Origin: a virus
Virus record (IMG/VR): IMGVR_UViG_3300045976_000096
Span: 48,423 to 112,422 of that record
Length of the DNA stretch: 64,000 bases
Strand: one strand, 5' to 3'
Both the position numbers and the translations under genes were made by a program. Positions within the stretch are counted from its first letter, which is position 1. Each line of letters opens with the position of its first letter. This document shows positions 45,446-54,300 of this stretch, one piece after another. The notes beneath the pieces were generated by a model that saw only the letters and a list, made by a program, of their open reading frames with translations, had not been told where the DNA came from and ran no database searches.

Positions 45446-46378
45446 ATGCCTTTGCTGCGCACCGAAGCCGAGGGTTTGAGCAACAACCAGCTCATCTCCG
45501 GCGTCATCGACGAAATCATCGACCGCGATGATATGTTCGCCATCCTGCCTTTCGTTCGTACCGAAGGCAAGGCGTACATGTACAACCGCGAAAAGACCAA
45601 TGCCGGCGCCGACTGGCTCGACCCGAACGATCCGATCAATGAATCGGCATCGACCTTCCAGGAAGTCGTGGCGAAGCTGCGCATCCTGGCTGGCGACGTG
45701 GACATCGACAAGTTCCTGCAGGCGACCATGAGCGACACCAACAACCAGATGGCGACCCAGATCGCCAAAAAGGCCAAGGGTGTTGCGCGCGCGTTTCATA
45801 TCGCGATGGCCACCGGCGATTCGACCGTGGACCCGAAGGTGTTCGACGGTCTGCCGAAACTGCTGGCTGACGCGCAAGCCTACTCGGCCACGGCCGGCGG
45901 CTCGCAGATCGTCTCGGCTGGCGCCAATGGCAATCCGCTGACGCTGACGATGCTGGACGAACTGTGCGACGCGGTGCCGAACGGCGCCGACGTCATCGTG
46001 ATGCGTCGCGGCACGATCCGCGCCTTCCGCGCCCTGCTGCGCGCCACCTACGGCACCGACGCCGTGATGCAGCAGCTGGAGAACTTCGGTCGCCCGATGC
46101 TGACCCACAACGGCATCCCGGTCATCATGAACGAGTTCCTGGCCGGTAACGAGACCAAGGGTTCCAACAACAACACCTGCTCGGTCTACGCGCTGCGCCT
46201 GAACGAGACGGACGGTCTGCACGGCCTGTACGGCGGCGACAACGCCGGCATCGTGGTCGAGAACATCGGCACGGTGCAAAACAAGGACGCGACGCGCATC
46301 CGTCTGAAGTGGTACACCGGCATGGCCCTGAAGTCGACCCGCTCGATTGCCGGCCTGCAAGGCGTCACCAACATCTAA
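45446..46378 (+). CDS. Major capsid protein
   Basis: 310 residues, codon bias strong. Place, size and pattern (N-terminal helix, MATQIAKKAKGVARAFHIAM helix, VIVMRRGTIRAFRALLRATY, IPVIMNEFL, final KSTRSIAGLQGVTNI) fit an HK97-fold capsid of the kind without an N-terminal delta domain. It has its own strong promoter and a terminator downstream, as expected for a highly expressed structural gene. Confidence 0.88.
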   Translation: MPLLRTEAEGLSNNQLISGVIDEIIDRDDMFAILPFVRTEGKAYMYNREKTNAGADWLDPNDPINESASTFQEVVAKLRILAGDVDIDKFLQATMSDTNNQMATQIAKKAKGVARAFHIAMATGDSTVDPKVFDGLPKLLADAQAYSATAGGSQIVSAGANGNPLTLTMLDELCDAVPNGADVIVMRRGTIRAFRALLRATYGTDAVMQQLENFGRPMLTHNGIPVIMNEFLAGNETKGSNNNTCSVYALRLNETDGLHGLYGGDNAGIVVENIGTVQNKDATRIRLKWYTGMALKSTRSIAGLQGVTNI

Positions 46379-46381
46379 TCG

Positions 46382-46410
46382 TTGCGACTCAGTCACGACT
46401 GATTTAGAAT
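46382..46410 (+). promoter_or_regulatory. Promoter with operator in spacer
   Basis: TTGCGA (46382-46387), 17-bp spacer containing AGTCA-cgac-TGATT (46391-46404), -10 TAGAAT (46405-46410). Confidence 0.7.
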
Positions 46411-46414
46411 GAAA

Positions 46415-46437
46415 GGCGGGCTTCGGCCCGCCTTTTT
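46415..46437 (+). terminator. Intrinsic terminator with TTCG loop
   Basis: GGCGGGC-TTCG-GCCCGCC then TTTTT. The promoter just upstream would start transcription within its 5' arm, so upstream transcripts stop here while new ones escape. Confidence 0.85.
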
Positions 46438-46455
46438 CACATTCAAGGACCGAAC

Positions 46456-46908
46456 ATGAAAATCCGCCTGACCCAACCGGGTTATGAATCCTTCACCGGC
46501 CAGATGGGCACGGTGTTCTTCGAGAACGGCCTGTCGACGACCGATGTGCGCCCGAACGACGCCGTGCGCATGGCCGCCCAGTTCCTGTGCGAATGGGAGG
46601 ACGGCAGTACCGCCAGCGTGGCCCAGTCGATCCTGGACCACTCGCATGCGACCGTCCACACGATCGGCGTGGCGCAGAACGCCGACCAGGCCTTGTCCGC
46701 CGAAACCGCGTACGCGGCCCGGCTGGCCGGCGCCGAACTGCAGCCGGATGGCACGGAAGCTCCGGCGCACCGCTATACCGAGGACGAGCTGGCCGCGGTG
46801 GCCGACAAGGATGGCATCAAAGGTCTGCGCGCCATCGCCGACCCGCTCGGCATCAAGGGCAACGCGATCGCCGAGCTGATTCGCGCCATTCTGGCCAGGC
46901 AGGAGTAA
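46456..46908 (+). CDS. Small head-associated protein with C-terminal HeH/SAP-like motif
   Basis: 150 residues. The C-terminal DELAAVADKDGIKGLRAIAD (110-129) followed by PLGIKGNAIAELIRAILARQ has the strand-poor helix-extended loop-helix repeat common at the ends of small phage head proteins. Lies directly after the capsid gene. Confidence 0.72.
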   Translation: MKIRLTQPGYESFTGQMGTVFFENGLSTTDVRPNDAVRMAAQFLCEWEDGSTASVAQSILDHSHATVHTIGVAQNADQALSAETAYAARLAGAELQPDGTEAPAHRYTEDELAAVADKDGIKGLRAIADPLGIKGNAIAELIRAILARQE

Positions 46909-46911
46909 TCG

Positions 46912-47754
46912 ATGAACGTGTTCTCCGCCGGCACCGACGTGACGATGTATGTGCCGCTCCAGGACGCCAGCGGCAACCTGCTGAACGTCACGGCGGTTCA
47001 GTACCGCGTGGTCGATCAGAATGGCAGCGAACTGGTTGCCAGTACGGCGCTGGATGCCTTCGCGCCTGGCAGTGAGACCGCCGACATCACCGTGCCGGCG
47101 GAGAGCAACGTTCTGGCGGCCGGCAGCGCGCGCGATCTGCGCGCCATCGAGCTGACCTGCGTCATCGACGACGTCAACACGATCGTCCTGCATGCGGCCT
47201 ACGCCATCCAGGTGGCCGACGCGCTGGTGGTCGGCGTCAACTCGTTCGCCACCTTCGTTCAGGCCCACTTCGCGGCGCTGTCGATCCCCGCCCTGGACGC
47301 CTGGAAGGCCGCGTCCGAGCAGGAACAGACCGAGGCCCTGATCGAGGCCAGGTCGCACATCGTCCGGCTCAACTTCGCGCCGCTCAACAGCAACATCAAC
47401 TGGGGCCAGGACAGCCTGAACTTCATCCCCGAGGGCGCGTACGACACCAACTACATCGGCAGCTCGGACATGTTCATGTTCAACGGCAGCCTGGAATTGC
47501 TGCGCCCGGACCAGTTCGCGAAACTGCCGTCGCGCTTCATCGAGGCGCTGATCAAGGCCCAGGTGGCCGAGGCCGATTACATCCTGGGTGGTGGCGACAT
47601 CGAGAAGAAGCGCCAGGATGGTCTGATCATGGACAACATCGGCGAGTCGCGCCAGAGTTTCAGGCAGGGCAAGCCGCTGCAGTTGCCGGTGTGCCGCAAG
47701 GCGCTCGGCTACCTATCCTACTTCGTCACCTTCAAACAACGCATCGGCCGATAA
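46912..47754 (+). CDS. Head-tail connector (adaptor)-like protein
   Basis: 280 residues. N-terminal 100 residues are beta-sandwich-like (VPLQDASGNLLNVTAVQYRV); from about 115 on, a helical adaptor-like domain follows (LDAWKAASEQEQTEALIEAR, then NFIPEGAYD and GLIMDNIGESRQSFR), resembling DNA-completion/adaptor proteins that sit on the portal. The fusion of an Ig-like and an adaptor part is notable. Confidence 0.7.
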   Translation: MNVFSAGTDVTMYVPLQDASGNLLNVTAVQYRVVDQNGSELVASTALDAFAPGSETADITVPAESNVLAAGSARDLRAIELTCVIDDVNTIVLHAAYAIQVADALVVGVNSFATFVQAHFAALSIPALDAWKAASEQEQTEALIEARSHIVRLNFAPLNSNINWGQDSLNFIPEGAYDTNYIGSSDMFMFNGSLELLRPDQFAKLPSRFIEALIKAQVAEADYILGGGDIEKKRQDGLIMDNIGESRQSFRQGKPLQLPVCRKALGYLSYFVTFKQRIGR

Positions 47755-48413
47755 TGGAATACGACCGTTTCGCATCCAGCCTGCGCGCCGACTATGCCGG
47801 CTTCGCCGCCAACCTCGTCGCCCGCTACCTGGCCGCAGCCGCCGCCGGGCGCGGGATCGAAGCGGTTTCCGGGTTTCGCGTACAGGGTCTCGCGGACATC
47901 AGCGCGCTCTTGGGGCGCGCCATCGCGCGCACCAACGACTACCTCGCCCCGCTGGGCGCGGCGACCATCACCGACGCGCGCGAGAAGCCCTTCCTGAATC
48001 AGCTGCGCCAGATCGCGCTCAAGAACCTGAACGACCTGATCGTGAAACTCATGGGCGGCGCCGGTCGCATGGCCGACGTCTTCAACCGGCCGGCGGGCGC
48101 CGTCGGCCTGCTGCTGCAAAAGAAGCTGGAAGCGCCGCCGCGCCTGCTTGTCCGCGACCGCGCCGGCCGCGCCTGGCAAGCCGAGACGTTCGTGGCCAGC
48201 CTGGCGCGCGATTTTGCCTACCAGAGCTACCTGGACAGCGTGATCGAGCGCCTGGACGCCGCCGGCGTCGACATGGTGCAGGTGGTCTACCCGGACCCGA
48301 CCCACGAGCACCACGGCATGCCACTCAGGCTCGACGAGGTCGGCCTGATCCGCAAGACCATCTTCCATCCGAATTCCAACGCCACGCTGGTGCCCTATGT
48401 TCAAGCCGAATAA
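47754..48413 (+). CDS. Minor head protein, unknown role
   Basis: 219 residues, TAATG overlap upstream. Strongly helical with an Ala/Arg-rich N-terminus and a C-terminal MVQVVYPDPTHEHHGMPLRL segment that could bind metal. It lies in the connector block, overlapping the next gene by 17 bases. I cannot assign a specific structural role. Confidence 0.7.
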   Translation: MEYDRFASSLRADYAGFAANLVARYLAAAAAGRGIEAVSGFRVQGLADISALLGRAIARTNDYLAPLGAATITDAREKPFLNQLRQIALKNLNDLIVKLMGGAGRMADVFNRPAGAVGLLLQKKLEAPPRLLVRDRAGRAWQAETFVASLARDFAYQSYLDSVIERLDAAGVDMVQVVYPDPTHEHHGMPLRLDEVGLIRKTIFHPNSNATLVPYVQAE

Positions 48414-48747
48414 GACCTGCCGCATCCAGCTCGCCTCGGGCAAGAACGACGTGTTCGGCCAGCCGATTCCCGGCCCGTTCGTGACCGAGCGCTGCGCCAT
48501 CGTCAAGCTGGAAGTGTCGAATGAAAAATCCAGCGTGCGCGCCGATTCGTCAGCCACACGCGGCAACGCGATCGAGGAGGAGGTCACGTCGGTGATCCTT
48601 CTGGCCCCGACCACGCGCGCCAACAAGAACGACATCATCGACGTGGCGGGCGTCAAGCTGCGCGTCGTCTTCAAGCACCCGCGCTTCGACGTCGGCGGCC
48701 GTCTGGACCACTACGAGGTGCGCGCAACCATGTGGAGTCAAGAATGA
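48397..48747 (+). CDS. Head closure/connector-like protein
   Basis: 116 residues, beta-rich (RCAIVKLEVSNEKSS...VTSVILLAP...VAGVKLRVVF...HYEVRATMW), in the usual position and size of the head-tail stopper. Assigned from gene order and composition rather than a defined motif. Confidence 0.65.
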   Translation: MFKPNKTCRIQLASGKNDVFGQPIPGPFVTERCAIVKLEVSNEKSSVRADSSATRGNAIEEEVTSVILLAPTTRANKNDIIDVAGVKLRVVFKHPRFDVGGRLDHYEVRATMWSQE

Positions 48748-49133
48748 ACGTCATGCCGCTGGCGAACCTGCTGGAAGGCGCGGGCCTGGCCAAGAAGGGC
48801 GAGACCCTGTTCGTCAACATGCTGCCGGCCGAGGCCAGGCAGGCGGTGCTGCTGAGAAGTCCACTGAATGGCACGCCGATCGACTACGAGCTGCCAGGCT
48901 ACTTCCACGCCCAGTTCACCGTCGTGGTCAGGACGCCGGCTGCCGACTACGAGGCCGGCCTGGAGCTGATCGACAGCGTCACGCAGGCCCTGACCCTGTC
49001 GGAAGCGCAGGTCGAGAACCAGTTCTACAACTACTGCCGCCCGAAAACGCTGCCCGTCACCTTCCCGCTGTCCAAGGGCAACCTGCTGGAAACCTCGATC
49101 CAGTTCGAGGCGAACTACGTGGAGTCGCCGTGA
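48744..49133 (+). CDS. Tail terminator-like protein
   Basis: 129 residues, ATGA overlap upstream. NLLEGAGLAKKGETLFVNM then GYFHAQFTVVVRT and SIQFEANYVE: the alpha/beta layout of phage tail-terminator or minor capsid proteins, in the expected place before the gp10-like gene. Confidence 0.65.
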   Translation: MNVMPLANLLEGAGLAKKGETLFVNMLPAEARQAVLLRSPLNGTPIDYELPGYFHAQFTVVVRTPAADYEAGLELIDSVTQALTLSEAQVENQFYNYCRPKTLPVTFPLSKGNLLETSIQFEANYVESP

Positions 49134-49606
49134 CCCTCGTCGTCGAAGGCATCCTTGGCGTCGAGCAGATGCTCCTGAACCTGGATACGCAGGGCCGAAA
49201 GCGCGTGGTCAAAAGCCTGTATGCCCAGGCGCTCAAGCTGCGCGACCTGGCCAGGAAGTTCGCCCCGGTCGACGATGGCAACCTGGAAAAGGCCATCCTG
49301 ATTCATCCCGAGAGACTGGAGGGCGCGATCCGCGATGAGCGCGGCCGCTTCGCGCGCCAGGAAATCGAGGTCTACATCGACATGGAGATGCCGGTCCCGG
49401 AGCGCCCCGGCAAGACGGTCGGCGACTATGCCTACGTGGTGCACGAGCATGTCACGCCCTACGGCCCCAAGAATCTCGGCCCGCTATCCGAGCTGAAGCA
49501 GGCCGGCCAGAGTGAAATCGTCGGCGGTGGCTTTCTCGAGCGCGCCGCCGAGGAAATCGAGGAGCAACTCGACGATGTTCTGCTGGACATTCTTCACGAC
49601 TTGTAG
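49130..49606 (+). CDS. HK97 gp10-like tail completion protein
   Basis: 158 residues from GTG 49130 (GTGA overlap). LKLRDLARKFAPVDDGNLEK (35-54) is the ARxxAPvdtGxL pattern of the HK97 gp10 family, and YAYVVHEHVTPYGP matches its Y..vvE.G segment. Needed for joining tail to head in that family. Confidence 0.78.
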   Translation: MTLVVEGILGVEQMLLNLDTQGRKRVVKSLYAQALKLRDLARKFAPVDDGNLEKAILIHPERLEGAIRDERGRFARQEIEVYIDMEMPVPERPGKTVGDYAYVVHEHVTPYGPKNLGPLSELKQAGQSEIVGGGFLERAAEEIEEQLDDVLLDILHDL

Positions 49607-49632
49607 TATTAGCCAAATGGACTGAACTGTGG

Positions 49633-49661
49633 TATAGTCGCCGCTCAGTCATGACTGACTT
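49633..49661 (+). promoter_or_regulatory. Tail-tube promoter with operator at start point
   Basis: -10 TATAGT (49633-49638) and AGTCA-tgac-TGACTT (49647-49661) across the expected start. No strong -35. Confidence 0.65.
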
Positions 49662-49666
49662 ATTCC

Positions 49667-49681
49667 CCTTTGCAAAGGAGC
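49667..49681 (+). promoter_or_regulatory. Palindrome overlapping the ribosome site
   Basis: CCTTTGCAAAGG (49667-49678) contains most of the AAAGGAG ribosome site of the major tail gene, so local folding could modulate its translation. Confidence 0.45.
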
Positions 49682-49686
49682 TGTAA

Positions 49687-50559
49687 ATGGCAAGTAACAC
49701 CAAGAACGTCAAGCTGGGCGTGTGCAAGGTGATCTACGACGGCGTGGATCTCGGCTACACCCAGGGCGGCGTCGAGGTTTCGGTGAAATCCGAAACCCAC
49801 AAGGTCAATGTCGACCAGTTCGGCAAGACCACGATCAACGAATACATCATGGGGCGCGACGTGACCGCCAAGGCGCCGCTGGCCGAGACGACCATCGACA
49901 ACATGGTCGCGATCATGCCGGGCGCCACGATGTCGACCACGGGCGGCACGGTGGCCACCGGCACCATCACGGTGACGACCAACCCGCTGACCGGCGACAC
50001 CATCATCGTCAACGGCGTGACCCTAACCTTCAAGACCGCGGCCGCGCTGCCGACCGAAGTGACGATCGGCGCCGCCGCCGCCAACACCGCCGCCAACCTG
50101 GCCGCCGTGCTGAACGCCTCGACCCTGCCGGGCCTGGCCGCCGCGTCGTACAGCGCCGCCGCCGCCGTCGTCACCGTCAAGTACGGCAACCAGCTGGTGT
50201 ACGGCACCGCGGGCAACCCGTCGGCCGACGGCAACGCCTTCACGCTGAACGCGGGCACGGCCGGCGCCAAAGTCACCATGTCGGGCGCGACCCTGGCCGG
50301 TGGCGCCGACGCCACCAGCCGCTCGGTGGTCGTGACCTCGGGCACCGGCGTGGACCTGCTGTCGATCGCCAAGGAGCTGCGTCTGCACCCGACCAACAAG
50401 CCGGACACCGACGTGTCGGAAGACTTCGTCATGCCGCTGGCGGCGACCTCGGGCGGCCTGAACTTCGCCTACAAGCTGGAAAACGAGCGTATCTACGACG
50501 TCGAGTTCACCGGCTACCCGGACCCGGTCACTGGCAAGCTGTTCACCGTCGGCGTATAA
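49687..50559 (+). CDS. Major tail (tube) protein with inserted domain
   Basis: 290 residues. The N-terminal 85 (KVIYDGVDLGYTQGGVEVSV...DVTAKAPLAET) and C-terminal 80 residues (LHPTNKPDTDVSEDFVMPLA ... YDVEFTGYPDP) form a typical tube protein; between them (about 88-215) sits a Thr/Ala/Gly-rich beta domain, a common surface decoration. Strong codon bias and own promoter fit a very abundant protein. Confidence 0.85.
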   Translation: MASNTKNVKLGVCKVIYDGVDLGYTQGGVEVSVKSETHKVNVDQFGKTTINEYIMGRDVTAKAPLAETTIDNMVAIMPGATMSTTGGTVATGTITVTTNPLTGDTIIVNGVTLTFKTAAALPTEVTIGAAAANTAANLAAVLNASTLPGLAAASYSAAAAVVTVKYGNQLVYGTAGNPSADGNAFTLNAGTAGAKVTMSGATLAGGADATSRSVVVTSGTGVDLLSIAKELRLHPTNKPDTDVSEDFVMPLAATSGGLNFAYKLENERIYDVEFTGYPDPVTGKLFTVGV

Positions 50560-50576
50560 TTCAGTCACCACTGACT
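50555..50576 (+). promoter_or_regulatory. Promoter with operator directly after -10
   Basis: TATAAT (50555-50560) followed by AGTCA-ccac-TGACT (50563-50576). The -10 overlaps the last codons of the tail-tube gene. Confidence 0.7.
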
Positions 50577-50583
50577 AACCCAA

Positions 50584-50614
50584 GCCAGGCCCGCAGTGAT
50601 GCGGGCCTGCTTTT
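50584..50614 (+). terminator. Intrinsic terminator in chaperone leader
   Basis: AGGCCCGC, 6-nt loop, GCGGGCCT followed by GCTTTTAT. Downstream of the promoter and upstream of GTG 50630. Confidence 0.8.
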
Positions 50615-50629
50615 ATCAAGGACCATCCC

Positions 50630-50953
50630 GTGAAAATCCTGAACCTCGACAAGCTCGACACCAGCACCGGCCGCCAGCTGACCATCGACGGCAAGAATTA
50701 TCCGATCCACTCGATGAGCGTGGAAGACTTCATCGCCACGAGTCGCAAGGTCGACGAAATCATCGAGAAGAACGCCGGCGTGGCCGAGCAGCTGGAATCG
50801 ACCATTGACGCGATTCTGCGTCAGGTGCCGGACCTGTCGCGCGAGAAACTGGCTAAGTTTCCGCCGCAAACGCTGCAGACGATCGTCCAGTTCATCCAGG
50901 GCGAGGACGTCGAGGGCGCCGAGGAAGCCGCGGCCGAGGCAGCGGGAAAGTAG
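50630..50953 (+). CDS. Tail assembly chaperone G-like (upstream frame)
   Basis: 107 residues from GTG 50630 behind AAGGA. Small acidic-tailed helical protein directly before the tape measure and after the tube gene, the place of lambda G. Its last codons contain GGGAAAG (50944-50950), the same slippery heptamer as lambda G-GT, so a share of ribosomes should continue in the -1 frame. Confidence 0.85.
   Translation: MKILNLDKLDTSTGRQLTIDGKNYPIHSMSVEDFIATSRKVDEIIEKNAGVAEQLESTIDAILRQVPDLSREKLAKFPPQTLQTIVQFIQGEDVEGAEEAAAEAAGK
50944..50950 (+). other. Programmed -1 frameshift site GGGAAAG
   Basis: G-GGA-AAG in the reading frame of the upstream gene, one codon before its TAG stop. A -1 shift joins it to the T-like frame ending at 51312. 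Confidence 0.85.
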
Positions 50954-51312
50954 ACGACCCGAAAGTGGAGGAACTCGACTTCGGGTTCTTCTTCTGTCGG
51001 GTCTCCCACTTCTATTCGATGGGTTACGGAGAGGTGATGCGCTTGCCGATTCGTACGTTCTGGCTGATGGCTTCCAACATCGACCGGATCGAAGCCCGCA
51101 AAGACATGCGCGCCATTACCGTCGCCCAGTTCGCCCAGGCGACGCCCGAAGGTGTGCAGCAGTTCCGCGACGCACTGGTGATCGAGGCCGGTTCCATCGT
51201 CAAAATGGACGATACCCCGACCGATCCGCGCGCAGCGAAGCGTGACGATGCCGGTTTCGCCGATTTGCGGCGCATGGCCGGAGAGAGTATTGGATCGCCA
51301 ACAATGAGGTAA
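50952..51312 (+). CDS. Tail assembly chaperone T-like extension (reached by frameshift)
   Basis: The frame continues as VDDPKVEELDFGFFFCRVSH and ends at 51312 with no good independent start (only GTG 50965). ELDFGFFFCRVSHFYSMGYG and RLPIRTFWLMASNIDR are typical of T-domain chaperones (..Y.m...d.....l....fw.....). Product would be a G-T fusion of roughly 225 residues used in tail-length assembly. Confidence 0.82.
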
Positions 51313-51315
51313 GTC

Positions 51316-54300
51316 ATGCCAGTAGGTAAGGAAATCAAAGTCAGTCTGTCGCTCGACGACAGCGGCTTTTCCGTCAAGGTAAAAGGCGCCGGCCAGGCCG
51401 CGCGTGATCTGCAACGCACCCTTGGCGGCCTTGCCGGGCAAACCGACAAGACCGAGGCTGCGGTTGGCGAACTGGCAAGCAGCTTCAAGGGCTTCACCGA
51501 GAATTTTGGAGCCATGCAAAAGCAGCTGGCGGCGTCGGTTGAAACATTGACCGGCGTCGTCACGCGCAGTTTTACCGACATGTCCGCGCGCACGCGCGCA
51601 AGTACGAAAGAAGCCGAGGATTCGGCCACCCGCCAGATCAACGCGCGCGAGCGCGTGCTGCGCAACGAAATCGACACCAACCGCAAGCTGATGGAGTCGC
51701 GTACCAAGATGTACGCTGACCTCAAGCGCGCCGAGAACGACGCTGTCAACCGCGCGCTGGCCGCGAAAAACGCAATCGACGCGCGTCGCGATTCCTACAT
51801 GAAGGCGCCGATCGGCTCGCCCGGCGCCAGCTATTCCAGCTATGCGGCCGACACCGAGGCGCTCCAGAAGGAAGTCGCGCTGCATGAGCGCAACGCCGCC
51901 GTCATTGGCCAGGAGGCTGCCAAGGCAAGTCAGCTGATCGCTGTCATGCGCGAGGAGCAGGCTGTGCGCAATGCCGGCCTGGGCGCGTTGCAGAAGGAAC
52001 GCGAGATGGCCAGCGTCACCGCGGCCATCGCCAAGTCGAACGCCGCCGAGGTTGCGCGCGTCAAGCAAATTGCCGCCGCGCGCGCCGCGCAGGCGGCGAG
52101 AGACGAGCAAAAGGGCGCGGAGGACGCTGCGCGCCTGGCCAAGCAGCTCTCCAACGAGCAGGTCGCCGGCAAGCGCGCCGAGGAGGCGGAAAAAACCCGT
52201 ATCGCCCGCGAGGCGGCGGCTGAACGCGCCCGCATCGCGCGCATGGAGGCGGAGCAGCAGCGCCGCGAAATGAAAGCCGTCGCCGACATGTGGAAGGGCA
52301 TGGCGGCGATGTATTCCGGCGCCAAGATCAGCGGCGGGCTGATAGCCGGCATCAAGGAAGCCGACGATTACGAGCGCGTCATGGAGCGCATGCGCGCCAT
52401 GAACATCGACGGCGCGCAGGGTCAGCGCAACACGCTGGCAATGGCCAAGCGCGTACAGGACGAAAACCCGAACATCTCCAAGACCGAGGCGCTGAAAGTC
52501 ACGCTGGCAACCACTGCCGGCGCGGTCACGACCGATCCGGCCATTGTCGGCCGCGTGGTGCCGGAAATCGCCAAGTTCACCACCGTCATGACCCGCCTGT
52601 TCCCCGAACAGGCGCACAACATCGAGCAGTTCACGCAGAACATGATGGGCGTGATGGAGGCGCGCGGCATCGCCAAAGACCCCGACAAGATGATCGCGGC
52701 GCTTGACAACCTGGCGCGCGCCCTGATTCTCACGCAGGGCAAAATCTCGGTGCAGGATTACGAGACGCTGTCGCGCCGCGGTGGCGCCGGCAATGCGCTG
52801 TTCAAAAACGACGAGTCGATCCTGTACGACGTCGCGGCGGCCAGCCAGCTCAAGTCGATGGGCGGTGGCGGCGGCGGTGGCGCGGGCGGCGTGTCGAGCT
52901 ATGCGACCATGATGCGTCAGGCCTCCAAGCGCGCGCAGGGTGGCGTCATGGAGAAGAAAAGCGCACTGGAAAATCTGGTGGAATTCGGCGTCATCGACAA
53001 GGATGAGCTGATGGCCGCCAACGGCAACAAGCCGATCACCCGCAATGGCAAGACGGTGCCATATGTCGGCGCCGAGAAGGCCGCCGACAACATGACGCTG
53101 TTCGCGATGGAATTCGCGGAAAAGATCAAGGCCAAGCTGGCCAAGCTGCCCGAGTCGGATACCCGCTTCTTCGCCAAGGGCGCCGACCGCAAGGACGACC
53201 TGGTGCAGGCCAAGGCGTACGGCCGCTGGCTTGACCAGTCGATCGGCAACACCAGCGCCAACGAGTTCTACAAGATGTTCGCCACCCACGGCGCGCAGGA
53301 GCGCATTCAGGCCGAGGTGGGCGCGGCCAAGAACGCGGAAAGCTATGGCGAGACCCAGAAAAAGGCGATGGAGTCGTGGGGCCTGGCCACCGACAAGATG
53401 GTCACGTCGGTCAAGAACCTTGGCAACACGATCGGCACGGCCCTGATTCCAGTCCTGCAGCCAGTGGTGGAATGGGTCACGAAGCTGACCGCCGACTTCG
53501 GCAAGTTCCTTGAGGAGAGCAATAACGGCTTGGCCGCGCTGACTGGAATCACGGCCGGCTTCAACGGCGTGATGTTGAGCGTGCGCGGCTTCGCGTCCAT
53601 GTTCGGCGCCCTCGGCCTGACCAAGCTGATCAAGGAACTGATCGGTGTTGGCGGCGGCCTGGGCAGCGCGCTGAAAATCCCGTTCGTGTCACTGGAAAGC
53701 TGGGCCAACTTCAAAATTCTGGTCAGCAACTTTGGCACGGCGATCGGCTCGGTGATGTCGAAAATCCCCGGCGTGGCCTCCGTGATGGGTCTGCTGACCA
53801 AGCACCTTGGCGCCGGCAGCCTGGCGTTCCGCGCCCTGGGCATGAGCGTGAAAAACCTTGGCTCGGTGATGATCGCGTTCGACATCGGCTACATGATCGG
53901 CACCTGGCTGTCGACCGTGAAGGTGGCCGGCGTCACCATCGGCGACCATGTGACCAACATGTTCACCCGAATCGAGGTTGCGCTCAAGCGCCTGATGATG
54001 GGCACCGAAGGCACCATGCTCAAGGTGCGCAACTTCCTGCACATCGACAGCGACGACGAAACCAAGAAGGCTACCGCCGACCTCGAGGCGCGCAAGAAGG
54101 CGCTCGACGAATACGCCAAGTTCATGATCGTCACCGAGGAGGACGTGAACAAGCGCGAGGCTGCCGCCACCGCGAAAGCTGCCGCCGACCGCGAAAAGGC
54201 CGCGGCGAAGGCGCGGATGGAGAAGGAGAAGAATAAGAAGAACGGGGCGCTTGGCGACTCGGGTCAGGATGAAAGCGAAGCCGATACCGGCACCGTCAAC

